7,492 nt of DNA from Nitrogeniibacter sp041600915 (GTDB lineage Bacteria; Pseudomonadota; Gammaproteobacteria; Burkholderiales; Rhodocyclaceae), in NCBI GenBank assembly GCA_041600915.1, contig JBFIJC010000182.1, positions 1 to 7,492 of the forward strand, given 5' to 3'. This document shows positions 1-6,314 of this stretch, piece by piece (position 1 is the stretch's first letter; every line of letters begins with the position of its first letter). Both the position numbers and the translations under genes were made by a program. The notes under the pieces are model-generated. The model did not search any database, had not been told where the DNA came from, and saw nothing but the letters and a program-made list of their open reading frames with translations.

Positions 1-1444
1 CGCCGCCGGTGCTGGCGTAGGACATCTCGGTGATGGTCGGCGTCTCGAAGCCGCGCGCCGCGCTGGCATAGAGATTGAGTGCCGGGGTGACGGCCCACAG
101 CACGCCCACGGCCGGGGTGGTCTTGCGGTAGCTCACCTCGCCGCTGCCGTCACCGTTTGAGAGGTAGGCGTCGTCGACTTCGTATTCCACATGGCTGTGC
201 CGCAGGCCGGCTTGCAGCGTCACGTCACCGACTTTCCAGCTCGCTTGCGCGTAGGGGTCGAGACTGGTGACGGTGTTGATCTCGTCGCGGCGCAGATTGC
301 CTTTGACGCCCAGGGTGGTGCCAATGAAGTTTTCGTAGCCTTTGCGGTCGTCTTCCGAGCGGTCGTAGTCCAGTCCGCCCGTCAGCGTCAGCACGCCCGG
401 GCCGGCGTCGAGTGTGTGAATCCAGCGCGCGCCGAAGCCATGGAAGCTGCGGTCAAAATCGACCACGCCGCCGGAGTGCGACGCCGGCGCCTGAACAAAG
501 CTGGGAATCGACAGATACTGCGTCACGCTGCGTGTGCCGGCGTAGGCATTGAACTCCAGCCGCCCCGCGCCGAACTGGCGGGCATACTGAAGGCCACCCT
601 GCATGTGATCGATGTTCTTGCGCGTATTGAAGGTCGTCGCATTGCTCTCGACCGCCCTCGGGTCAGCCTTGAAGGTCGCCCACTTGAGGCCGAGCGGGTC
701 TTGCGTGCCGTTTTGCTTGAGCGAGCTCACGGTAAATTTGAGCGTGCTGTCGGCGTCGGGCACAAAGCTGAGCTTGCCGAAGACCTGGTCGCGCGTCACC
801 GCGCTGTGGTCGCGGAAGCCATTGCTGTCGAAGCGCGAGGTGTTGAGGATGTAGCCGGTGTCGCCCACCGCGCCCTCGGCGCCCAGCTCGATCTTGCTGG
901 TGCCCCACGAACCGGCGGTGACGCCGGCCTTGAGGCTGGGCTTGCCCTTGCCGTCGCGCGAAAACAGCTGGATCACGCCGCCTGAGCTGGCGCCATACAC
1001 GCTGGAGAATGGCCCGCGCAGCACTTCGATGCGCTCGGCGGTGTCGAGGTTGAAGGTCGCCGCCTGACCCTGGCCGTCCGGCGTGCTGGCCGGGATGCCG
1101 TCGGTGATCAGTTTGATGCCGCGCACCCCGAAGGCGGCGCGGGTGCCGAAGCCGCGCGACGAAATCTGCAAGTCCTGCGCGTAGTTGTTGCGGTTCTGGA
1201 TGACCAGGCCGGGCACGCCCGCCAGCGCTTCCGAGGCATTCACCCCGAGCTTGCCCTCGCCGATGGTGCGGCTGTCGACTACGTCAATCGAGTAGGGCAG
1301 ATCAAAGCTCGCCGCCTCTGCGCGGCTGCCGGTGACCACCACCGGGTTGAGCACCGTGGCGGTGTCGGCGGCCACTGCATTGCCGGCAAACACCGAGAGC
1401 AGGGCGAGGAGAAGCGGGCGAGGGGTGAAAATGGGTTGGCGCAT
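1..1444 (-). CDS. TonB-dependent outer-membrane receptor, PqqU/YncD-like (C-terminus beyond window)
   Basis: This is an outer-membrane beta-barrel transporter energised by TonB/ExbBD. My reverse-strand translation gives 481 residues from the ATG at 1444-1442 to the window edge. An N-terminal signal peptide (about residues 1-26, hydrophobic LLLALLSVFA, ending AVAA) is followed by a TonB-box-like LNPVVVTG (32-39). The plug domain (about 45-160) contains NRNNYAQDLQISSRGFG (84-100), DGIPASTPDGQGQ (115-127) and VLRGPFSSVYG (141-151). Barrel strands follow, with ARGFETPT (463-470) near the edge. These segments closely match what I recall of E. coli YncD, renamed PqqU, which imports pyrroloquinoline quinone. 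Family members run to about 700 residues, so roughly a third is missing. An in-frame stop 13 codons upstream fixes the start; the ribosome binding site is weak. The TonB-receptor call is firm; PQQ as substrate is inferred, and the Fur-like site upstream could instead mean an iron chelate. Confidence 0.93.
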   Translation of the reverse strand, partial: MRQPIFTPRPLLLALLSVFAGNAVAADTATVLNPVVVTGSRAEAASFDLPYSIDVVDSRTIGEGKLGVNASEALAGVPGLVIQNRNNYAQDLQISSRGFGTRAAFGVRGIKLITDGIPASTPDGQGQAATFNLDTAERIEVLRGPFSSVYGASSGGVIQLFSRDGKGKPSLKAGVTAGSWGTSKIELGAEGAVGDTGYILNTSRFDSNGFRDHSAVTRDQVFGKLSFVPDADSTLKFTVSSLKQNGTQDPLGLKWATFKADPRAVESNATTFNTRKNIDHMQGGLQYARQFGAGRLEFNAYAGTRSVTQYLSIPSFVQAPASHSGGVVDFDRSFHGFGARWIHTLDAGPGVLTLTGGLDYDRSEDDRKGYENFIGTTLGVKGNLRRDEINTVTSLDPYAQASWKVGDVTLQAGLRHSHVEYEVDDAYLSNGDGSGEVSYRKTTPAVGVLWAVTPALNLYASAARGFETPTITEMSYASTGG

Positions 1445-1533
1445 GGCGTCGGTCCGTGAGGTTTTCAGTAAGTGGCCTCAGTGTGCCGACGCGGCGGCGG
1501 TGCAGCGTCCGTGCAGGTCTGGCGCGGGGCTCA

Positions 1534-1548
1534 TGAAAATCATGATTT
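1534..1548 (-). promoter_or_regulatory. Fur-box-like palindrome upstream of the TonB receptor
   Basis: TGAAAATCATGATTT matches 10 of the 14 defined positions of the 7-1-7 Fur consensus TGATAATnATTATCA. It contains the perfect 12-bp palindrome AAATCATGATTT (1537-1548), an AT-rich patch in GC-rich surroundings. It lies about 90 bp upstream of the receptor start, in the 122-bp gap after yciH, which suits an operator of an iron-responsive promoter. The match is partial, and no convincing -35/-10 pair was identified beside it. Confidence 0.4.
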
Positions 1549-1566
1549 CCGCGCTCGGGCGACGCC

Positions 1567-1926
1567 TCAGCCACCGGCGCGCTTGACCGTGAAGCCATCC
1601 TTCTTCAACGCTTCGATCACCCGATCGCAATGGTCGCCCTGAACCTCGATCACCCCGTCCTTGACCGTACCGCCGGTGCCGCAACCGGCGCGCAGCTTCT
1701 TGCCCAGCACTGCCAGCTCAATCGCGTTCAGCGCCACGCCACGGACCACGGTCACCGCTTTGCCACCGCGTCCCTTGGTTTCACGGCTTACCCGCACAAT
1801 GCCATCGCCCGCCGGCACCGCCGACGCGCTCGCGCAGCGGCAGTCGGCCATTGGCTGACGGCAGCTCGGGCACATGCGGCCGGTTTCGGTGGAATAAACG
1901 AGCCCGCCCGCGCCGGATTTACGCAT
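1567..1926 (-). CDS. yciH: YciH-type SUI1/eIF1-like translation factor
   Basis: This 119-residue protein belongs to the bacterial SUI1 (eIF1-like) family, which includes E. coli YciH (108 residues). YciH is known to act on translation initiation fidelity in the cytoplasm. The SUI1 fold spans about residues 43-117, with the basic loop KGRGGKAVTVV (51-61), the glycine-rich CGTGGTVKDGVIEVQGDH (82-99) and the end DGFTVK. The N-terminus carries four cysteines (C19, C22, C29, C31) in a CPSC...CRC pattern, probably a small zinc-binding ribbon. I chose the ATG at 1926 because a good Shine-Dalgarno sequence (GAGGAAG) sits about 6-8 nt upstream and the protein then starts MRKSGAGGLVYS as homologues do; an upstream in-frame ATG at 1950 would put that ribosome binding site inside the gene. 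It is divergent from yajD and 122 bp from the next same-strand gene. Confidence 0.93.
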   Translation of the reverse strand: MRKSGAGGLVYSTETGRMCPSCRQPMADCRCASASAVPAGDGIVRVSRETKGRGGKAVTVVRGVALNAIELAVLGKKLRAGCGTGGTVKDGVIEVQGDHCDRVIEALKKDGFTVKRAGG

Positions 1927-1972
1927 GGTGTTCTTCCTCTTTATCAACAATGCCGGCGCAGTCTATTACGTG

Positions 1973-1997
1973 GCGCGGCGCGATTCCAGCGCCGCGC
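1973..1997. repeat. GC-rich inverted repeat (9-bp stem, 7-nt loop)
   Basis: GCGCGGCGC (1973-1981) and GCGCCGCGC (1989-1997) are perfect reverse complements around GATTCCA. No T-run follows on either strand, so it is not a typical intrinsic terminator. It lies in the divergent yciH/yajD gap and touches the next palindrome at position 1997. Confidence 0.6.
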
Positions 1998-2025
1998 ACT
2001 TGCCCACAGATTCTGTGGATAAGTG
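1997..2025. promoter_or_regulatory. 29-bp imperfect palindrome containing a perfect DnaA box
   Basis: The element is symmetric about position 2011. Its core CCACAGATTCTGTGG (2004-2018) is perfect and its outer arms CACTT (1997-2001) and AAGTG (2021-2025) also pair, giving 12 of 14 matching pairs. TGTGGATAA (2014-2022) is the exact reverse complement of the E. coli DnaA box TTATCCACA. A longer-range pair, ACTTGC (1998-2003) and GCAAGT (2031-2036), encloses the core. It lies between two divergent genes and could be a DnaA-titration or DnaA-regulated site, or an operator for another dimeric regulator. There is no cluster of boxes or AT-rich unwinding region, so it is not an origin. Confidence 0.5.
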
Positions 2026-2080
2026 CCTGAGCAAGTCGGACAAGCCCGGCGCGCGTTGGCGATGCAGAGCGCGCTGCAAT

Positions 2081-2111
2081 TTGAGGCAGTGCTGTGGCAA
2101 TGGTCTATGAT
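2081..2111 (+). promoter_or_regulatory. Candidate sigma-70 promoter of yajD
   Basis: A TATGAT -10 hexamer (2106-2111, 5 of 6 to TATAAT) follows TTGAGG (2081-2086, 4 of 6 to TTGACA) with a long 19-bp spacer. Transcription would start near 2118, about 20 nt before the yajD ATG. Only the -10 is strong, so this is tentative. Confidence 0.35.
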
Positions 2112-2137
2112 TCAGGCGAACCGTTTCGAGTGCCATC

Positions 2138-2503
2138 ATGAAGACCCCTGACCCCTCCAAACTCGACCGCATCGTCGCCGATGCCCGCCGCGCCGCAGAC
2201 ACCCGCAGCCAGGGCTACCGCGAACGCGCGCTGAAGATCTACCCCTGGATCTGCGGCCGCTGCGCCCGCACCTTCACCCACGTCAATCTGCGTGAGCTGA
2301 CCGTGCACCACCGCGACCACAACCACGACAACAACCCCTCCGATGGCAGCAACTGGGAGTTGCTCTGCGTGTACTGCCACGACAACGAACACCAACGTCA
2401 GGCCGAAGCGCAAGCCGGCACCAGCATGCAAACCGACCGCGGCCCGGTGGCCACGCATTCGCCGTTCGCGAATTTGAAAGGGTTGTTGGGCAAGGGGGAG
2501 TGA
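2138..2503 (+). CDS. yajD: YajD-family HNH nuclease
   Basis: This 121-residue protein closely matches E. coli YajD as I recall it, through GYRERALKIYPWICGRC (26-42) and NLRELTVHH (50-58). HNH-fold residues are all present: a zinc knuckle from C39-x2-C42 and C77-x2-C80, the catalytic-type H57-H58-x-D60-H61 segment, N72 in SNWELLC, and H81 and H85 after the second cysteine pair. The C-terminus SPFANLKGLL matches the conserved YajD tail. The family is a predicted cytoplasmic metal-dependent DNA endonuclease; its physiological role is not established to my knowledge. The start ATG has only a weak GAG ribosome binding motif. Its strongly G/C-ending codons resemble the flanking genes, so it is probably native chromosome and not part of the accessory module to its right. 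Confidence 0.95.
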   Translation: MKTPDPSKLDRIVADARRAADTRSQGYRERALKIYPWICGRCARTFTHVNLRELTVHHRDHNHDNNPSDGSNWELLCVYCHDNEHQRQAEAQAGTSMQTDRGPVATHSPFANLKGLLGKGE

Positions 2504-2658
2504 GCGGCGTCGGCCGAGTGCCGAAAAATCGGTTCGGATAGGGTCGCCCTCCAGAAGTTCGTGATCCGCATGACATGCAGCGCAATCCGGGGGCGCGGTT
2601 CATTGCCCGCTGAGTACCCGCGCGAGCTTTCGCCCCATTCTTGCCGGATGATATTGAG

Positions 2659-2688
2659 TTGACTTAAAGGCAGGTTTCAGCCTATAGC
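2659..2688 (+). promoter_or_regulatory. Candidate sigma-70 promoter upstream of the intergenic hairpins
   Basis: TTGACT (2659-2664, 5 of 6 to TTGACA) and TATAGC (2683-2688, 4 of 6 to TATAAT) are separated by 18 bp. No plus-strand gene follows. A transcript starting near 2695 would carry the two inverted repeats at 2722-2742 and 2756-2784. A chance match cannot be excluded. Confidence 0.3.
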
Positions 2689-2755
2689 GCTGCTACGCAA
2701 TCGACCTTGAACTGCGGTTGCTCGGCCGGACCAAATGGCCGACCTGGCGAAGCGA

Positions 2756-2784
2756 GCGACGGCAATACTGCCTATTGCCGTCGC
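2756..2784. repeat. Perfect 12-bp inverted repeat with 5-nt loop
   Basis: GCGACGGCAATA (2756-2767) and TATTGCCGTCGC (2773-2784) pair perfectly around CTGCC. No T-run follows on either strand, so it is not a classic terminator. It could stop or stabilise the 3' end of the minus-strand accessory transcript, be part of a small RNA, or be a relic of a mobile element. Confidence 0.7.
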
Positions 2785-2862
2785 CTCACCCTGCAACTGG
2801 GATAGTCAGCCGGTTCCTCATCGCTCGAGCTGGCGCTGCCGACCCGAGACTGCCGTTTTGGG

Positions 2863-3048
2863 CTAGCCCCGTCGGCGATCGCCCATGCTGCGAGAGTAGT
2901 CACGGTGCGATCGGGCAGTTGGTAGGTACCAGTCAAACCGCCACATGACGGCCCCCAATAGTTCTTCGACAGACGCCAGCCGCCGGGAAAACGAGCGAAG
3001 TCCCAGAATCGGCCCGATGGAGGCAATCAGGTCTAGTCCGCGAGTCAT
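2863..3048 (-). CDS. Possible small hypothetical protein coupled to the upstream gene
   Basis: A 61-residue frame begins MTRGLDLIASIGPILGLRSF and ends MGDRRRG. Its ATG lies 6 nt after the TGA of the 95-residue gene (TGAGCATGGATG), a spacing that allows translational coupling although no separate ribosome binding site is visible. The first 40 or so residues have a plausible amphipathic composition; the tail is arginine-rich and looks less protein-like. An overlapping 84-residue frame (2772-3026, minus) competes, so a frameshifted or decayed gene is also possible. I recognise no family. Confidence 0.25.
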   Translation of the reverse strand: MTRGLDLIASIGPILGLRSFSRRLASVEELLGAVMWRFDWYLPTARSHRDYSRSMGDRRRG

Positions 3049-3054
3049 CCATGC

Positions 3055-3342
3055 TCAGTCGGCGAATTCAGTATCGGCGAAAGGCCTGCCGTCGACGAGC
3101 ATATGAAGCTTGTTGATACCTGGAAGGCTCTGGAATGGCCCGTAAGGATCGAACCAACGGTGCACGAGCCTTACAACGTGACCATTCATGTTGCGCTTTG
3201 CTACCGCGAGCGTCTGGGGTGACGAATGCTGATCGAGTCCGTCAGACTTGAATCCGCATTTTGCGACAAATCTACGTATGTCATCGTTGTCGTCGATGCA
3301 ATAGAGGTCGTCACGCAGCTGCGCAAGTTCATAAGTACCCAT
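3055..3342 (-). CDS. Hypothetical protein (95 aa), second gene of the accessory module
   Basis: I do not recognise this protein. It has an acidic N-terminal half (DDLYCIDDNDDIRRF, residues 11-25), then a mixed basic/aromatic stretch (VVRLVHRWFDPYGPF), and ends in a short hydrophobic strand, LHMLVDGRPF. There is no signal peptide or membrane segment. Just upstream of the ATG is the purine-rich GAGAGGAGAG, a strong though closely spaced Shine-Dalgarno match, which supports it as real. Third positions are more relaxed than in yajD, and codons rare in GC-rich genomes occur (ATA, AGA, AGG twice), hinting at horizontal origin. It starts 77 bp after the stop of the large PHP-ATPase gene on the same strand with no terminator visible between, so co-transcription is likely. 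A partner or immunity-type role is only a guess. Confidence 0.65.
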   Translation of the reverse strand: MGTYELAQLRDDLYCIDDNDDIRRFVAKCGFKSDGLDQHSSPQTLAVAKRNMNGHVVRLVHRWFDPYGPFQSLPGINKLHMLVDGRPFADTEFAD

Positions 3343-3419
3343 CTCTCCTCTCGTTTCGGCATTGTGTTTCGACTTTTGCTGGAAGCTGCAACCGTCTTCC
3401 CGATAGAGCGCGTTCGTGA

Positions 3420-6224
3420 CTAACCTCTTGCAAGCTCTGAGCCGTATTTCCGCTCGCGTTGGAGGAACGCCCGAATGCCCCCTTCCATGATGTTCTGGAT
3501 GTCGGCCCTGACGTATGGAAGCTCTATCGCACCACAGTGTTGAACTTCCTTTTCCCTACAGGAATTGGAGGACCGGATCCTGATCGCTCCGTCCCTGTTT
3601 TCTAGGACGACCACACTTTCGGCGTCGCCGTTCACCGGGATGTTCGCGTTATGCGTGACGATTATAAGCTGCCGCTTCCATCGGCTCGCCCGGAGTTCCG
3701 CGACGACGAGATTTGAAATCCATTCAGTATCGAGGTCGTCCTCAGGTTGATCCAGCACGAGCGGTTCGTCCCCGTGATGGAGAACGAAACCGAGCATGGC
3801 GGCGGTACGTTGGCCAGGGGAGCCTCGAGTGATGTCCTGCCAGTCGCTTGGCTTTTCCGGATCTCCGCTGTCTTTGAGGAACGAGATTTCAATGGTGTCG
3901 TCCGCAGCCTCGAAAGCTAAGCGCAGGCGAATCGTATCGTCTAGCTTCTCGAGCCGCTTCGCCCATTCCGGTCGAGATATTCCTTTGTCCTTGCCAGAAA
4001 CTCGGTCGAAGTTCCCGGAAGCGAGCGCGTCGCGCCAAGCGGACCACCTAGCCGTCCGCTCGGCGTCGTCCGCGACCCAAAGCCAGTTCGATAACTGTGG
4101 GACGTCCTCTAGAAAGGCGTCCGACCTCAGGTTGAGCAGTTCCCGCACGGCGCCGGCCCATCCGATCGCGTCACCATACGGGATCAGGTTGAAGCGGAGC
4201 CGCCCGCTCCTTTCCGAAACATTCCTCAGCAACTCCCGTCTGGCGGCGCGCCTTTTGTCGAGAAGTACTTCGATCGCGCGCCAAGCAGCGTCCCGTTCCG
4301 CTCGGGCCGAGGGCAGCTTAGCCTCGTGGGCCGAAAGCGTCCTTTCGACGACCGACTGCGACGCGAGTTGCTCCTTCAGGCGGTTATAGGCGCCGGGGTC
4401 GATTCCCTTCTCTGCGAGCTCCGACAAATATCGGGCGTTGTCTTCTTCAGACGCCTTGACCGACGCGGCCCACTCCGTCGCGTCCGCGATACCGTGCCAA
4501 GCGGCGATCTCTGCCTCCGCTCGGCCGAGAGCCTCTGAAGCACGTTCCACGAACGAAGCCTCGATCGCGTCCAATGACGAAATCAGGTTGGCGAACTCAT
4601 CGCCGCTTTCTGGGACTTCCGGCTGCTGGGATTCACGTTCGAGCACACCCTTCACCTTCCCGAGGAAGCTCTCTAACAGGTTTACCCGCTCGGTCAGAAA
4701 CGCCTTTTCCCAGATCCGGGCGTCGTTGGTCTCCCTCCGGCTTTTGGCCTCGGGAGAATCGAGAGCGGCCACCTGCGCCTCAATTTCCCGAATCTTCGCT
4801 CGAACCGCCGGCAACTGGGCGACGTCCCGCTCGATCCTCAGCAGATTCGCGGTCATCATCATCCAATTCTGTCCGGCGTCTTGAAGACGCCGCCACCAGC
4901 TTTCTGCCTTCGGGGATTCTGTCTTCAAAAGGCCTAGACCCTCGTCGAGGAAGGCAAGGAAGCTCCGCGACGCCGCGAGTGGATCGTGCCGGTCCCTCGA
5001 AACGCGTTCGAAGAGTTCCTTCTGGTTAACAACTCGGACGCCGAAACTCGTCGGGACGGAATCGCCGTTGGAGGTTTCTGTCTCTTGCCCCGAAGGCAGC
5101 GACCAATTGGCCCGTTGGAGTTCTTGCGAATTGGGAATGTGGTGCTCGGCGGAGAGTATGGCGTTCGTGAAGACGGTATCGGCGAACGACTCCGCCTCGG
5201 CCCTTACGTTCTCCGGTAACGTCTGTGTGCCCGAGTAGAGTTGCCGTATTGCGGCCACCAGGGTGGACTTCCCACTGCCCCGCCCTCCGATAACCACGTT
5301 GAGCGCGGGATGGAAACGAATCGCAAGCGGCGCCAACGAGTTTCCTATCATCCCCTTGATGGCAAGGGAACTGATCCACGAATGCCGGACGTTGTTCGGA
5401 TTCCCATCTGGATATCCGCGCAACCGTCCGTCCCAAGAGCAGATGATCCGCGCTTCGTAATCAAGAAACGCTTGGCGGAGCCCTTCAAGCGTCGGAGCCT
5501 CCATCCGGATCCACGAGAAGCGGGATCCGAGGGAGTTGAGGGAATACGCGTCGGACGTCGCCACAAACGCGAGGTCCGCAAGGCGCGGGAAGTCGTCCAG
5601 ACTCCTATTCCTGAACTTCGAATTGAACGAATCGTCGTTCCTTCCGTCGCAATCGCCCGGATCAACGGCTACCAGACGAGGGTGATGGAGCGCCCGCCAG
5701 CGGATATCCCCGTTCGCAGTCTTCTTCGACGCGATCCCGTTCTCCGTGAGCACATGTGGCGCGATGACTAAGTAGTCGTCAGGTAGATCATCAAGGATTT
5801 GGCCTATGGTCTTCGATGAGGAACCTGGGCCGCCGTGCGCGTGGAAGCGAGGGTAAGCGGGGTCGTGGAAGCCGAGCGCGCCGCCCAAGAGGACGTCAAA
5901 ATCCCTGCTTGTCTTGCTGCGGTCCCCAATCACGACCAAGTGCATGCCGTCCGCGCCAGAGCCTGTCGTTATTTCGCAGCCGGGAAATACAGTAACACCC
6001 TTCTCCGCGCCTACTTCCACCATGAGGTCGATCCAGTCGCCGGTATTGTGGTCGGCCAAAACCACGACCTCGATGCCCTTGTCGACAAGCTGCGTCACGT
6101 AGCGTGCGGCGAAAGCGCGCCTATCAGCGACGTTCGACAAATCGTAATGTTCGTCCGCCGGCATTCTGAAATCCCACGCCGGTGTCGCAACTTGAAGGTC
6201 GCACTTCCACCATCTACTAGTCAT
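3420..6224 (-). CDS. PHP-like domain fused to SMC/RecF-like ABC ATPase (TrlF-type)
   Basis: This 934-residue cytoplasmic protein has two parts. Residues 1-260 form a PHP-like domain: CDLQVATPAWDF (8-19) at the first metal motif, ADHN (57-60), PGCEIT (81-86), APH (155-157) and TSDAYS (223-228). Compared with active PHP proteins, HxH in the first motif is Q11-x-A13 and the last histidine is Y227, so the metal site is incomplete. Residues 300-934 form an ABC ATPase: Walker A GGRGSGKST (313-321), possible Q-loop VVNQKE (398-403), helical coiled-coil-like insertion (about 455-670), signature-like RGSPGQR (800-806), Walker B LVLDQPEDD (822-830) and H-loop VTHNAN (856-861). All ATPase motifs look intact. 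The layout resembles proteins that databases, from memory, call TrlF-family AAA-like ATPases. Members of this broad class sense or process nucleic acids, often in defence; that role is inferred here. The ATG at 6224 gives the family-like start RWWKCDL; only a weak GGA precedes it. Codon use is more A/T-relaxed than in the flanking genes. Confidence 0.88.
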   Translation of the reverse strand: MTSRWWKCDLQVATPAWDFRMPADEHYDLSNVADRRAFAARYVTQLVDKGIEVVVLADHNTGDWIDLMVEVGAEKGVTVFPGCEITTGSGADGMHLVVIGDRSKTSRDFDVLLGGALGFHDPAYPRFHAHGGPGSSSKTIGQILDDLPDDYLVIAPHVLTENGIASKKTANGDIRWRALHHPRLVAVDPGDCDGRNDDSFNSKFRNRSLDDFPRLADLAFVATSDAYSLNSLGSRFSWIRMEAPTLEGLRQAFLDYEARIICSWDGRLRGYPDGNPNNVRHSWISSLAIKGMIGNSLAPLAIRFHPALNVVIGGRGSGKSTLVAAIRQLYSGTQTLPENVRAEAESFADTVFTNAILSAEHHIPNSQELQRANWSLPSGQETETSNGDSVPTSFGVRVVNQKELFERVSRDRHDPLAASRSFLAFLDEGLGLLKTESPKAESWWRRLQDAGQNWMMMTANLLRIERDVAQLPAVRAKIREIEAQVAALDSPEAKSRRETNDARIWEKAFLTERVNLLESFLGKVKGVLERESQQPEVPESGDEFANLISSLDAIEASFVERASEALGRAEAEIAAWHGIADATEWAASVKASEEDNARYLSELAEKGIDPGAYNRLKEQLASQSVVERTLSAHEAKLPSARAERDAAWRAIEVLLDKRRAARRELLRNVSERSGRLRFNLIPYGDAIGWAGAVRELLNLRSDAFLEDVPQLSNWLWVADDAERTARWSAWRDALASGNFDRVSGKDKGISRPEWAKRLEKLDDTIRLRLAFEAADDTIEISFLKDSGDPEKPSDWQDITRGSPGQRTAAMLGFVLHHGDEPLVLDQPEDDLDTEWISNLVVAELRASRWKRQLIIVTHNANIPVNGDAESVVVLENRDGAIRIRSSNSCREKEVQHCGAIELPYVRADIQNIMEGGIRAFLQRERKYGSELARG

Positions 6225-6235
6225 CTGCTATCCAT

Positions 6236-6264
6236 CAAAGGGCAACATAGGCAAGTTGCCTTTG
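6236..6264. promoter_or_regulatory. Leader palindrome upstream of the PHP-ATPase gene
   Basis: On the plus strand CAAAGGGCAAC (6236-6246) and GTTGCCTTTG (6255-6264) pair over 10 bp with a single bulged G around an 8-nt loop. It sits 11 bp before the start codon and downstream of the candidate -10. As DNA it could be an operator; as RNA it would form a hairpin next to the ribosome binding region and limit translation. Confidence 0.55.
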
Positions 6265-6286
6265 GAAACTTATTTCGCTTATCGAG

Positions 6287-6314
6287 AGTATTGCATTTGG
6301 ATGATGGATTTCAA
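6287..6314 (-). promoter_or_regulatory. Candidate promoter of the PHP-ATPase gene
   Basis: Read on the minus strand, TTGAAA (6314-6309, 5 of 6 to TTGACA) precedes AATACT (6292-6287, 4 of 6 to TATAAT) by 16 bp, with a TGC just before the -10 resembling an extended -10. The AT-rich context and the position about 60 nt upstream of the ATG are appropriate. Confidence 0.4.

Larger units (their letters stand above)
2504..2862. other. Intergenic stretch without a convincing gene; contains hairpins
   Basis: I found no reading frame with a recognisable product in this 359-bp stretch; the short open frames here look like chance. It holds a candidate plus-strand promoter (2659-2688), a 6-bp inverted repeat TCGGCC/GGCCGA (2722-2727 and 2737-2742) and a very strong 12-bp hairpin (2756-2784). 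It spans the junction between native yajD and the accessory genes. No tRNA, integrase or clear attachment repeat was seen. Confidence 0.6.

Noticed and set aside
191..985. 264-residue plus-strand open frame
   Set aside because: It is antisense to the TonB-receptor gene, whose translation shows clear family motifs; the alanine- and arginine-rich product is a GC-rich shadow.
1973..2036. Replication origin around the DnaA box
   Set aside because: Only one box is present, with no AT-rich unwinding region and no dnaA, dnaN or plasmid rep gene nearby.
2556..2620. GGTTCATTGCCCGC resembling a tRNA T-arm
   Set aside because: No acceptor, D or anticodon arms could be assembled around it.
2701..2810. 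Paired inverted repeats resembling an integron attC or a REP element
   Set aside because: The conserved GTTRRRY/RYYYAAC core sites of attC are not present at the ends, and no second copy of the repeat was seen in the window.
3796..4389. 197-residue plus-strand open frame, and other plus-strand frames within 3565-5771
   Set aside because: All lie opposite the 934-residue ATPase gene and show serine/arginine-rich shadow composition with no motifs.
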